From NCBI GenBank assembly GCA_963930775.1, contig OZ005705.1, forward strand, positions 3,224,001 to 3,288,000: a stretch of DNA of 64,000 bases, read 5' to 3'. A program made the translations under genes and the position numbers. Below are positions 53,884 to 64,000 of the stretch, piece by piece (position 1 is the stretch's first letter; every line of letters begins with the position of its first letter). This DNA is from Cliona cf. orientalis (lineage: Eukaryota; Porifera; Demospongiae; Clionaida; Clionaidae). The notes under the pieces are model-generated. The model did not search any database. It was given only the letters and a program-made list of their open reading frames with translations, and was not told the DNA's origin.

Positions 53884-56800
53884 ATGGTGAAAATCGAAAG
53901 CGCACCTACTAAAGGCGACTTAGACTTGATCATGAGGTACGTAAGTGGTGTTAGCTTCTAAAGTAGGTTCGAGATAACTTCTGAGCCACGCTTGATGTAG
54001 GCTAACTTATTTTATTGTATTGCCTGTATTTATTTAGTGATGTTGAAAGTGAAGCATCGGAGAGCGAGAGTTTGAGTCAGAGTCAGTCAGACTACCGTAG
54101 TGACAGTGACGTGGGAGAGGCTCTTGATCAAAGGTATACACATGCATTGATTTTTTTTTTTTACTAAGTTTATAGCTTAGAATTTTTGACTATTAATTTT
54201 CAGTAAATAGGGTACCCCCCCCCCCCCCCCCCCCAATTGAGCAATAATGATTAGGTACTGAAGGGTGCAAGTGTTTAAACTATAACAGCATTTTTTATTT
54301 ACTGTAGCATAAAAATTGTATTGGGAGTTTTGACAAAATTCAACAGGGGTTGAGTGTGGAGAGATGTTTTCCCACCCAGCTGCAGGAGGTCGATTAGTAC
54401 CCACATTTTTAAGTCCATGTGCTAGTATAGCTTTCCCCCTCCTAAAGAATAATCCCTGCTAGAGAGAATGAGCCTTGTACATTGTACATACATTGTCTGA
54501 GAGTTACTGTACTTGGAGAGTGGCACCTGTCTCTAGTCTGTCTCTATATAAACTTTCTGGCAATCTTCATGTCTTGCACTGCAGCTGTGTTGTGGTAGAT
54601 AAAAGGGCAGTTGTTCTTACTAGTAATTTAGTTAATGAATGTACATAGTATTGTATCACAAAAGAACTTCAGTTTATACAGTGACATAGCCAGGTGCCTC
54701 CTAGCTATGTAGTGCTCTCACAGCTCTGTAGTGTGTTACCTAGGAGATAGGCATACCTAATTATGTTATTCTCAGCAGTGTAGCTGTGTACTGTACAGAG
54801 AACAGTACACACACTGTTGCAGTACCACAAAATTAATAATAATTGGGTGTGGTTTCACTATAAATACTAGGTTGTTGCTTATGGGAATCACTGTAGCCAC
54901 TATAGTGTGCTATGCTGTATGTATTTGATTAAGTTAACCTTGTAATGATCCCCTGTTGATCAAATTGCAGTGGTAAAGACATCAAACCTTCTTTTTACAA
55001 CCATGACTCTGCTCTTCCTGTATACAAGTGGAGCTACTCTCATTACCATTATTCCATTGAAGAATTAGCCCGAATTCTTCTCACTGATTCAGTGCCAGAA
55101 GGAAAACTCTGTTCGAGGCAGCCGACATGCGTTAATCACAATGTTTCATTTGCCATCGATCTTGATGCACTAGATGACTACAATGATATAAGAGCAGATG
55201 AAAATGGTGTTTGGAAACGAAAAGGAGCCCCAATTGCAATTGTTAGCATTCATAAAAGTAAAAATCCAGCACAAGTAGCTCGACGTAGAAAAATGAGGTC
55301 ACTTCCGCACTACTACAAGTTGTCAAGGACGTATTACACGCACTCTTGTTCTCCTGATTTCCATAGGATTATCACTACAGTGTATGGTAAGTTGAATCAT
55401 AGTATCTTAATGTGTATGTCCGTATGGTTTTGTGTCTTGTGAATATTTCAAAACTGGGGGGCTCCATTACTACATGCATGTGTGAAATGCACCACCTATA
55501 TTTATTGTTATAGTGAGTATTGGGGTGGGGTATATGGGCAGATGTATGATTATACTATGAGTGCTGTATTTTATATGCAGATGCTAATGGCCAGCAACTG
55601 AATCGTGCATTCATACAGTATAGCTTTGATCGTCACGAGCACTCAGTTGAGCTTAAGCCGCACGGCAATTCCCGTGGCAAGAAGCCATTTAGCCGTACCA
55701 AACCAAGTGTCCTACATCGTCTTAAAGAGTCAGCTCAGTCAAAGGCACCACGAAAAGTACTCAGAGAAATTGAAAACGAGCAAGGTGGAGTCATGGGTGC
55801 CAAATCAGCATGTGATCTTCCTCGAAATCGACAACAAGTCAAAAATCTCAAGCATTCTTTGAAAAATGGTCAATCATCTAACGAAAGCCATTCGAATAAT
55901 GATATCTTAGCACATGTAATGCAAATGTGCAAGGAATCATCCGGAGGTGAAACTGCATTTGTTCGCTCAGTAGAATGTGCTCCAGAGCCAATGTGCATCC
56001 TTGCTACTGACCAGCAGCTGGTTGATATGGAGAGATTTTGTACTGGGGATGCATCGAGTGTGCTAAGTGTTGATCCGACATTTAATCTGGGTACATTCTA
56101 TGTTACTCCAACAACCTATCACAACCTTCTCGTTGAAACGAACAGTGATAATAACCCTATTCTTCTTGGACCTGTTCTCATTCATCAAACGAAGACCTTC
56201 AGACCTTTTCACTATTTTGCGTCAACAATGATTCGTTTGAATCCACAGCTTATTAGCCTAAAAGCATTTGGTACTGATGGCGAATCCGAATTGATCAAAG
56301 CTTTCCAAATGTGCTTCCCAAATGCTGTGCACTTGAGGTGTACCAATCATCTTCGCCAGAATGTTAAGGACAAATTACGTGATCTTAACATGTCACAGAG
56401 TGTAAGTAAAGAAATCTTAGCAGATATTTTTGGCACTCGAATTGGTACACACTTTGAGTCTGGTCTAGCTGACACTCAATCTGAGGCTCTCTTCAGAAAG
56501 TCGCTGGATCGCCTGAAGGCACGATGGAACAACCTGGAAAAGAGCTGTAATTTGAATGAAAGAGAGCTCCAGTTCCACGCTTGGTTTTGCCGCTACAAAG
56601 CAGAGGACATAATAAAATGTGTTCTTCCTGTTGTGAGAAGCAAAGCTGGTTGTAAGGATCCTACCTGTTTCTTCACTACTAACAGTAGTGAATCTTTGAA
56701 CCATCTAATCAAACAGGAAGTTGAATGGAAGGAAAGCCAGCTACCAAAGTTGATTGATAGTCTGAAAGCTATCGCGAATGATCACCATTCTGAGCTTGAG

Positions 56801-58153
56801 AAAGCTGTTGTTAGCCGTGGTGAATGGCATTTTACTGCTCAGTATGAGAGTCTTGTTGTCAGTGAGTATTCGTGGTTTTCGCAGATGAGTGATGCAGCTA
56901 AAAAACAGCACATGAAGAAGGTGTTTATTCATAAGCCGAGTAGTCAACCAGTTCACCTCACTAATTCTGACTTAGCAAGTGGTGCTACTTCTTCTCAAGA
57001 ATTGCAGAGTACTAGTACTGTTAAGTTACCCCCTATTCCTAGCGTGACAGTTGAAGAATGTGGAATAACCACCATCTCCGAATCAACACTACGGAACATA
57101 TGGTCAAAAGCGCAAAAGTTAATTCTTGATGGCCATGTAGTGACGGTTCCATGGAGCAGTGGTTCTAAAGATAGAATGGTAAAGAGTTCAACGTCAGTGC
57201 AACCTCATCTGGTTACTACTAATTCAAAGGATGTATACGTGTGTGACAAAAATTGCCCAATGTTCAAAGGATTTTCTCTCTGTTCACACACTATTGCCAC
57301 TGCCCATTCCAACGGTGACCTAAAAGCTTTTCTCAATAAAGTAAGTGGCAAGTGTAATCTAACAGCAATTGCCAATCATGGTATGCCTAGTGGTGCTGGT
57401 CGGAAGGGTGGAGTGGCTAAACAAAAGCGCAATCGTAAACTGCTTGCTGTTGAGACCCGCTCAGTCCGCCCTTGTTTGGACACAAATGAAGATGCCATCA
57501 TCACTGGCACGTCCACACCAAGCAGTGGTCTTAAACAGCCACAATGTCCTCTGCAACAACAACTAGTACTCCCCACTGCGTTCAGTTCTCCACTACCTTC
57601 CACAGCTTCCAAATTTCCACTTTTGAGTGCAAGCTCCAACACACTGCCCCACAGCATGCCCAGTGGTGTGCCAAGTATTCTAAGTACCCCTAGTATGACA
57701 TCAATCAGTGTGGTTAATGACTTTAGACCTCGAATTTCCACTGTTAATGCTGCTTCTCGTGGTCAGGTAGTGTTTGTTGGACCAGGTACAAGTGTTAACT
57801 ATTCTCGTGCTCAATCAACTGATTTGAACACAAAGACGCCGTTCATTTTGAAATTTAAGACCAATAGCATCAAGATTTGCCAGTCATGTCGAAGGAACTA
57901 CGAGGGCACCAATGACACAATGGGTCTAGTTGTTGCTCGTGCAGAGAGAAGGCTGGTTTCAAATTTGTCAACAGGTACACAGTTCCTTGGAAGGGAAAGC
58001 AATTCCCATTACCACTTGCATATGGCATGCCTCAAAGCAGCAGACAGCACCTTCACTGGTGGTCGAGATCTAGTAGTACCAGATGAAATGAAAATGCGAT
58101 TAAATAATTTTCAGAAGGTTTACTTAATTTCCTGCTTTAAAGCTTCTGTGTAA
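53884..58153 (+). CDS. MULE transposase with SWIM-type zinc knuckle, four exons
   Basis: Exons 53884-53936, 54038-54133, 54971-55386 and 55581-58153 join in phase at GT-AG introns to 3138 nt, 1045 residues. An acidic Ser-rich N-terminus (DVESEASESESLSQSQSD) precedes a region of about 140 residues (54971-55386) with conserved-looking Cys, Trp and His that may bind DNA. The MULE catalytic core has Asp353 in SVDPTFNLGTFY, Asp421 in AFGTDGESEL, the C-x2-H pair in LRCTNHLRQN, and Glu559 in FTTNSSESLNHLIK. A zinc knuckle follows, C743, C747, C756, H758 (VYVCDKNCPMFKGFSLCSHT), as in SWIM domains of MULEs. The C-terminal 250 residues are Ser/Pro/Thr-rich with a last conserved-looking patch (KICQSCRRNYEG, then HYHLHMACLKA). 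No stops or frameshifts were found. The element has a perfect target duplication, so it may be recent or still active. Confidence 0.88.
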
Positions 58154-58525
58154 CTACACCAATTCAAGCTGTAGCTATTGCGTACAGAAACACGTACAAC
58201 AATTATTTCAAATCATTAACTTTCTTGTTGTGATTTTTTTTATTTATTCCCATTGCCAATATTAATTTTATGTAACTTTTGCCTTTTGCTGTCCAATGAA
58301 AAATTTTGCGCGAGCATAATTTTGCGATTAGCTAGCGATGTGATTTCCTCATTTCCCGTTTCCACGTTTCCTAATTTCCAGTTTCCTAGTTTCCTGTTCC
58401 TCTTAATATACCAACCCCTACCCTCCATACCATGAGGTGGACTCTAGAATGGACGGGTGCTCATTTGAGCAACGTACGTATTGATGCATGAGTGTGGTAC
58501 CAGGTCTGGTGGACGCAGTAGTATT

Positions 58526-58961
58526 GTCTCGCAGGCCAGTCCCTCGTACTCAAGAAGAAAGGGTCTAGTAAATAACGTACGATCTGCTTGCCCCATGGAA
58601 TGCACATGACATCATCAAATGTGATGTCACAAACTGAAAACAGCTTTGTGCGTACATATTCCCTTGTTGTGCATTATATTTTGCGCTTTGACTGTGGCAA
58701 AGTGTCCGCTTCTGTCTCGCATGTGGACAAGCCATTGCAGCGAATGATCATCCACAATGAAGTGTTCTATCTCTATGCACGGAAATTAATTTCAGAAAGA
58801 GTTTTGCACGTACAACTAAGCAGCTAATTCGTGTTATAGATGGTCATGTGACTACATACTGCCATTCATTGGTAGTTCATATAGTCGATCTGGGGACAGG
58901 CGGATGGTATGTTATTAGATCCTTTCTCTCTTCTTGAGTAGGAGGGGCTGGCGTGCGAGAC
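58526..58961. mobile_element. MITE K4, GTCTCG termini
   Basis: GTCTCGCAGGCCAGTCCCTC with ACTCAAGAAGA at the left pairs with TCTTCTTGAGTAGGAGGGGC and TGGCGTGCGAGAC at the right; GTAAATAAC / GTTATTAG-like pairing lies inside. Ends resemble K1-K3, but no clear 9-bp duplication was found. Confidence 0.65.
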
Positions 58962-58969
58962 TAGATCTA

Positions 58970-60220
58970 AAATTAATAATAGTTTAAACTCACCCTACAA
59001 TTATCACAGGCTAAAGGATAATATCATATTATGGATGACACTGGCGATGATTAAATTGACCTACTGAGAGAGATAATTATTAAATTATTTAGAGTGGATG
59101 CTTCTATTATGAGTCAGCATGTATTATGGGTCATACTAACAAATGTGTAAGTGTCCAACTGTTGGGTCACTAAACTGTACCTTACAGGATCTATCATCTG
59201 ATAAATTGTCTCTGCTACCTGATGTATTTTCATATGACTTTACACATGCTTTGTGTTGAATTTCTAAAAAGAAGGAATTTCCATTTTTGGTGTCCTACCT
59301 AAGCAAAATGTATTATCTTAGCCCATCCGACTGCCATTAGTTTTTGTTCACACCATGCCTCACATCTAGATGGCTGCCATGGACATACCAGCACTTGAAA
59401 GAACCTTGTGACTGCTGATTTACATGCCAGTTAAGGTGGTGACTCATAATACCAGCAGGCAACCCATAATACATTCAGTAATATGGCTGACAAAATAATT
59501 TTTAAAAAATCATGATTTTTTCTACATGCGACATAGTTCGCAACCCATGCAATAGACACCTTGGGAAGTCCTTAAAAAATGCAAACACAATAATAACCCC
59601 CTAATTACCTATATATTATGTGATCTATCACTGTTTAAGTGACTCAGAACTGCAACATCTACTCTAATACTTAAAGAGTAGCCATATAAATATCGCTACG
59701 TAGATACGACAAACAAACCTTGATAAAGTTAGCCATCGGTGATCCAGCGATGATATTGTGTCACCTACTGATCTTTTATAACACCGTACCATTCTGGTGG
59801 CTTCTGAGCACTTGGACGGGGAATGTCTGTCAGTAATATCCACTGGTTCCCCTCTATTTCAAGTCAAATGTTGCAAGATGTGGGATGTGTCTCCTACCGC
59901 GCGTAGCACGAAGCTTTAGCTAATTTATGGCTTAAAAATGAGCAAAACTGCCACTTTGGACACTTTCACCGTTTAAATCTTTTACTTGTGCATGTATTGC
60001 ATGTATGGATGGTGGCTACTCTCAAGGGGGTGGGCAGCCAGCTCCCGCCCCCACCTAAATAAAACCCTGACATCAACTTTACTTGCCTACATACAGATAA
60101 GGAAATGCCACTTTATTTACAGTGCAGCATATTATGGCGGTAAAGGTTGTCAACTGTACATGCATTATGCATATTACATGCCACTACAATTCTCATCTGT
60201 GTTGATACACTAGAGAGCTC
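58970..60220. other. Intergenic DNA, no gene seen
   Basis: AT-rich, unique-looking sequence without a supported gene. Confidence 0.45.
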
Positions 60221-60226
60221 GGGTTG

Positions 60227-60310
60227 ATACAAGGAGTAAGCAAGTGAAGCGAGCTCACTCCTTGTAATTATATGGGAGTGCCCAGCCGATCCCTTATAGA
60301 GTCAATCATG
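60227..60310. repeat. Short hairpin plus fragment of the GAGTC repeat
   Basis: ACAAGGAGTAAGC...GCTCACTCCTTGT forms a hairpin with AAGTGAAGCGAG in the loop. The following ATATGGGAGTGCCCAGCCGA and TATAGAGTC match, inverted, the segment at 13793-13835. Confidence 0.55.
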
Positions 60311-60618
60311 CAACTCTAAATGTGGCGTAATCACCTGGCCATGTAGATCTTACTGTAAGTAATCAATCATTTCAATAGGTCACCAGTGCAAATCAATGAC
60401 TGAATAAAATTCACTGAAAATAGTAACATAACCAACCATACCATTAATAGTGAATCTATTTGTGTTTATTGCTCCTTTTTGCTAGAGTTGACTTCATCCT
60501 CATTTCTATCAGCTGATCTGGAAATGCCATTCTTTCTTACTACTGGTTGTAATCCATAAGAAGAGCTGGTCTTTGCTGTATTGGTTTCATTTGCAATATA
60601 CTGAAATAACTGGTCCGC

Positions 60619-60620
<2 letters not shown>

Positions 60621-60650
<30 letters not shown>
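60621..60650. repeat. (TG)n microsatellite
   Basis: About 14 TG units. An open frame on the - strand across it (60466-60741) reads as repeated Thr-His and is not considered a gene. Confidence 0.85.
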
Positions 60651-60653
<3 letters not shown>

Positions 60654-60741
60654 CAATAATGATGATACAAAATGTCTGAAATGAAATCCATAGTGTTCCA
60701 GGTAAGTGCCCATGGGCGCCTACCTGGAATATAACTTCCAT

Positions 60742-61111
60742 AAGTTTGTATAGAAGCTGCTACATTGACCCCTTGAAATGAGCTACATGGGTGCTTAGAC
60801 ACTATGGCATTACATGCTATTCTTGGAGGAGGTGACTGCCAGGAACAGTTAATAGGAGTACATATCCAGTGCTAAATCTACACGTATAGCCACATACTTC
60901 ACAAAAGCATGTAGACAGGGATGAAGGTGCCCATTCCCCTATCCCCCACTTTCAGTAGGTTCACTATATCACACGTTAGCTAGGAGTGAGGCTAGAATCT
61001 ATTCTCACGAATATCTCTAACATATCTCATAATATTCTGAAACCACAATGATAAAATATGGAAATTTACAGCGACTAACATTAACAATAACTGCATGATA
61101 AAAATTGATAT
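60742..61111. other. Intergenic DNA, no gene seen
   Basis: No feature could be supported. Confidence 0.4.
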
Positions 61112-61113
61112 TA

Positions 61114-61519
61114 CCGTAGAATCCCGCAATTACGCCCCCCTCGTGCATAAGCCCCTCCCTGCATTTTTAGCTCAAGTTCCTGCATAGGTAGTTATGTCTC
61201 GCATATAAGCCCCAGGCTTATTCGTGGGATCCTTACATTTCCGTGTGATGACCATCACCGACAGTCGAATACCATGTGCGCACGCGATCTCTGTACTTTC
61301 TCTGGCTGATTGATGAGCAAAATTCAAGAAAAAACAGCGAAGTAAGCATAATATTACACAAATAGCTAGTTTGCTAGCTGTAGCTACTGTTTTTGTTGGG
61401 GTATGGACTCCTTATATCTACATCTTACTGTTAGAGAAGGGGCCCTCCCCACTTTTGCCCAATGCTAGCATGCACAAAGGGGGGGGGGGGGGGGGGGGCG
61501 TAATCACGGGATTCTACGG
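61114..61519. mobile_element. CCGTA/TA MITE no. 6
   Basis: Left CCGTAGAATCCCGCAATTAC, right GTAATCACGGGATTCTACGG, flanked by TA (61112-61113 and 61520-61521). The right side carries 20 G (61479-61498) facing GCCCCCC at the left, so the arms pair further. CGCATATAAGCCCC-like words recur. Non-coding. Confidence 0.87.
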
Positions 61520-61521
61520 TA

Positions 61522-61974
61522 ATTAGACCATGTGTTTTATTAGCATAAACACGGTATGCGGATTTCTTCGATACAAGTGTCCACTGTCAGTCGTACATAA
61601 ATGCTAGCATGGCGCATGGACACGTGTCTGGTCGGCATGTTAAACATGTATAGACAAACTTTTGGGTTACCATGCATACATACTTCCAATGGTCTTGCAA
61701 CCTGAAATCGAAGGTCAATATTATAATATGCGTATATTTCGGCCAACGTTTTGATGCTCATGGGAGTGTATAATATTATATCTACGCATAATGATTAGCT
61801 ATGCAAGAACGAAAATCTTCATAAGTTCTTTTAAACACACTGCTAGTTACACATTAATTTTTCAGAAGATAGCTACAAGATAATAAATGAAAACACAGAC
61901 ATAAGAGTCGAGCATTGAATGGGCAAACCATGGCAGGTAGTATTGAAAGACACTTACTGCCCAGAGGGTAATAA
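61522..61974. other. Intergenic DNA, no gene seen
   Basis: No supported gene. Confidence 0.4.
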
Positions 61975-62075
61975 GAAAAGAACAGTAATAATTAATTAAA
62001 TGAATAGAAGGATGAAATAGAGATGGCAGGATCAAAAAGTACATTAGGGATAATCACATCCACTATACTGTAAAT
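61975..62075. repeat. Foldback-arm fragment of the composite repeat
   Basis: AGAAGGATGAAATAGAGATG, GGCAGGATCAAAAAGTAC and GGGATAATCACATCCACTAT match the left arm at 3250-3345. Confidence 0.6.
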
Positions 62076-62104
62076 CGCGAATATTTTGTGTTAAAATATT
62101 TTCG

Positions 62105-62284
62105 GACAGCCAGGCTTGGTCAAAGTTCACATGAATAACAAATGAGATGGTTATAGTTGAGTTTTCGTCCATATTCTTTGCACAGTCTAGGCACAGGTAA
62201 GTAGCTATCCTGATGCTTGCCCCATGGACCACAAAAACAAAAAGCAAATCTGCCGCTGTCAGTCTGCATTCTCTTGATGGTGAC
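62105..62284. repeat. Partial copy H3 of the TTAA foldback family
   Basis: CTTGGTCAAAGTTCACATGA, CTTTGCACAGTCTAGGCACA and GGTAAGTAGCTATCCTGATG match H1 from 38035 onward. It is cut at 62285 by the LTR. Confidence 0.7.
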
Positions 62285-62524
62285 TGTGGTATCGTTACCA
62301 CAAAGAGGCTGCTAACTAGCTAGCTACCTAATTGTACTCACAAGTGGTGAGCCTACCTAGCCTAGCTAGTACTCAGTCACAGACAGAACTTTTTATTAAC
62401 ACAGAGACATGGACATACAATGAGGACCGACAACTGAACAAAAGAGGAAATACAATCACTTAAATACAAACACAAATTAAGGGTGTGTGTGTGTCAGCCA
62501 CACATCCTGTGTAACTCTACCACA
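62285..62524 (-). repeat. 3' LTR of a Gypsy-type retrotransposon (240 bp)
   Basis: On the - strand it begins TGTGGTAGAGTTACACAGGA directly after a purine tract (62525-62537 on the complementary strand) and ends TAACGATACCACA. TGTGGTA/TACCACA are the short terminal inverted repeats. It contains a (TG)n stretch. The other LTR lies beyond the right edge of the window, so identity cannot be compared. Confidence 0.7.
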
Positions 62525-62648
62525 TTCCTCCCTCCTTAATGAGGAAGCTCACAAAAATGAATTAACTAAAACTAGGGTGCATACAGCAATCAGAAAAGTG
62601 TAAAGTGAAGTGTGATGTGCACAAATCAATACGAGAATATGATACAAG

Positions 62649-63990
62649 TCAAATAACCATTACATGATTAGTTCCAAAACCAGCAGGGTCATACCTATGA
62701 GGAGGCTGCCTAGCTTTGGTAGGATAACGACGTGGCAGGGTGGATGACTGTTCAGTGTCAGGTGGACTAGTCGCCTCAGTTGGAGTTTCAGGATTATGAT
62801 GACTATCTGGAGTACCTGCTCTTGGTTCCTCGGGTAAACTGCTGTCAGCTGGATCTTCCATATTAGGATCAGTTCCAGGACTACTGACTTCTGAAGCAGT
62901 CTCTGTATCAACAACCTCTGACTTAGAATTCTCAGTTTCTTGAGTTACTCGAGGAACAGGTGACAACCAGTCTTTGATTTGATCTGCATGTCTTTTCCAC
63001 CTTTGACCATGGTCAGTTTCAACCAGATAAGTAACTGGACCAATAACTTCCATGACAGTAGCTGGTATCCAGTCTGGACCTTCACGATGGTTTCGAACCA
63101 TGACTCTGTCCCCAGCAATCCATGCTCTAGAACGAGACTTTCTGTCGTGTGCTGACCTCTGTTGAGATTGCTTGTCCAGCACAGACTTCTCACAACTCGG
63201 TTGCAGCAGGCTTAGTCGAGTCCTGAGGTCTCTCTGAAAGAGGAGTTTGCAAGGAGGTACTCCTGTAATTGCATGTGCAGTGGATCGGTAGGTAAGGAGA
63301 TATGAAGACAGTCTCTGGCATAAAGATCGACCATCGTCAGCAGATGCTTTCAAACTCTGTTTCAGTGACTGGACAAACCTTTCGGCTAACCCATTCGAAG
63401 CTGGGTGATATGGTGCACTCTTCACATGTTTGATTCCATTGCATTTGCAGATCTTCTACGATAAATTGTGGACCATTGTCCATTACGATCTGCTCTGGTA
63501 TACCGTGTACTGAAAACCATTCACGCAGAACATTCAACGTCTTGGAAACTGTGGTAGTAGTCATTACTCTCACTTCTTAGAGTAAGCATCAACACATACT
63601 AGGAACATCACTCCTTGAAAAGGACCAGCAAAGTCTAGATGAACTCTCCACCACGGCTTAGAGGGTCATATCCATTGATGTAGTGGCGCAGCTGGAGGTG
63701 ATCCTTTCACAGCTAGGCATGACTGACAAGATTTCGCTAACTGCTCCAAGTCCTTGTCAAGCCCTGGCCACCACATGTAACTGCAAGCAACAGACTTCAT
63801 ACGTGTCACTCCTGGATGGTCCTTGTGGAGCTCTTCCATGAGCTGATCTCTCAATCTGTGGGGGATGATGACTCGAATTCCCGAGTAGACACCCCTCCTC
63901 TACCGTTAACTCGTTTCGTCTGTCTGAGAAGGGACGCAAGTACTGTGGTACTTGATGTGGCCAACTTCCTTTCGTATAGCGGTACACTTT
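62649..63990 (-). pseudogene. Gypsy-type polyprotein C-terminus (integrase), frameshifted
   Basis: Read from the right edge. First come pieces of the region before integrase (YRYTKGSWPHQVPQYLRPFS). Next is the H2C2 zinc-binding block in MEELHKDHPGVTRMKSVACS ... LAKSCQSCLAVKG, then the core with FSVHGIPEQIVMDNGPQF (second Asp) and YHPASNGLAERFVQSLKQ (Glu). The C-terminal part has DRVMVRNHREGPDWIPATVM and ends at 62649 after a Pro/Glu-rich tail. Frames change near 63420, around 63590-63660 and near 63850, and the segment with the first catalytic Asp is not clear, so the copy is damaged. The Gag and RT parts would lie beyond 64000. Confidence 0.85.
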
Positions 63991-64000
63991 GCTTAGGATT

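Larger units (their letters stand above)
52332..58417 (+). mobile_element. Complete MULE-type transposon, 6086 bp, 9-bp target duplication
   Basis: Left end GGGTTGGTATAAAAAGAGTA and right end TCTTAATATACCAACCC are inverted, with similarity for about 90 bp made of GGAAA-rich words (GGAAACGTGGAAA on both sides). The perfect 9-bp direct repeat CTACCCTCC sits at 52323-52331 and 58418-58426, the hallmark of Mutator-like transposition. It carries one intact spliced gene (53884-58153) and has been entered by the G2 element (52673-53687) upstream of the start codon. Without G2 it would be about 5.07 kb. Confidence 0.92.

Noticed and set aside
60466-60741. 91-codon open frame on the - strand
   Set aside because: Includes the (TG)n microsatellite read as Thr-His and has no motif.

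Overview
The window looks like repeat-dense nuclear DNA from an early-branching marine invertebrate, most likely a sponge or cnidarian. Evidence: AT-rich sequence, spliced genes with GT-AG introns, and a metazoan axonemal co-chaperone gene. It also holds eukaryotic transposon classes typical of such genomes: ISL2EU-type Harbinger, Crypton, MULE, Penelope-like, Gypsy, LINE and very many MITEs. The species is an inference; nothing in the window names it.

One host gene is clear. A DNAJB13-like (type II DnaJ, radial-spoke) gene runs on the + strand from 5515 to 40262 in eight exons that join in frame to 319 codons plus stop. Four introns are long (13.0, 8.1, 10.0 and 2.5 kb) and packed with mobile elements; three are 50 to 67 bp.

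Layout. 1-5.5 kb: CATGCATG array, minisatellites, a 1.5-kb composite repeat, then two MITEs with 9-bp target duplications. 5.5-18.5 kb (intron 1): a third such MITE, a broken ISL2EU element (THAP remnant, DDE transposase, YqaJ/SWIM protein split by a MITE), a LINE reverse-transcriptase fragment and a Tc1 relic. 18.5-26.7 kb (intron 2): repeats, a CCGTA-ended MITE, a Penelope-like remnant with a GIY-YIG domain between inverted flanks, and the second 1.5-kb composite repeat. 27-40 kb (introns 4-7): hairpin elements, three CCGTA-ended MITEs and a TTAA-flanked foldback. 40.6-42.2 kb: a decayed Crypton tyrosine recombinase. 43.2-48.5 kb: a four-level nest whose second level is a 4.27-kb TA-flanked transposon with two intact convergent genes, a DD34E transposase and a novel accessory protein. 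52.3-58.4 kb: a complete 6.1-kb MULE with a perfect 9-bp target duplication and an intact four-exon gene of 1045 codons. 61-64 kb: another CCGTA MITE, then the 3' LTR and integrase part of a Gypsy element on the - strand.

The most interesting system is the CCGTA/TA family. At least six unrelated-looking MITEs share the termini TA|CCGTA...TACGG|TA with the 4.27-kb two-gene element. That element may be the autonomous source (inference), and its accessory protein shows a possible PB1-like fold and a SHOCT-like C-terminal helix pair. The intact MULE is the second likely live element.
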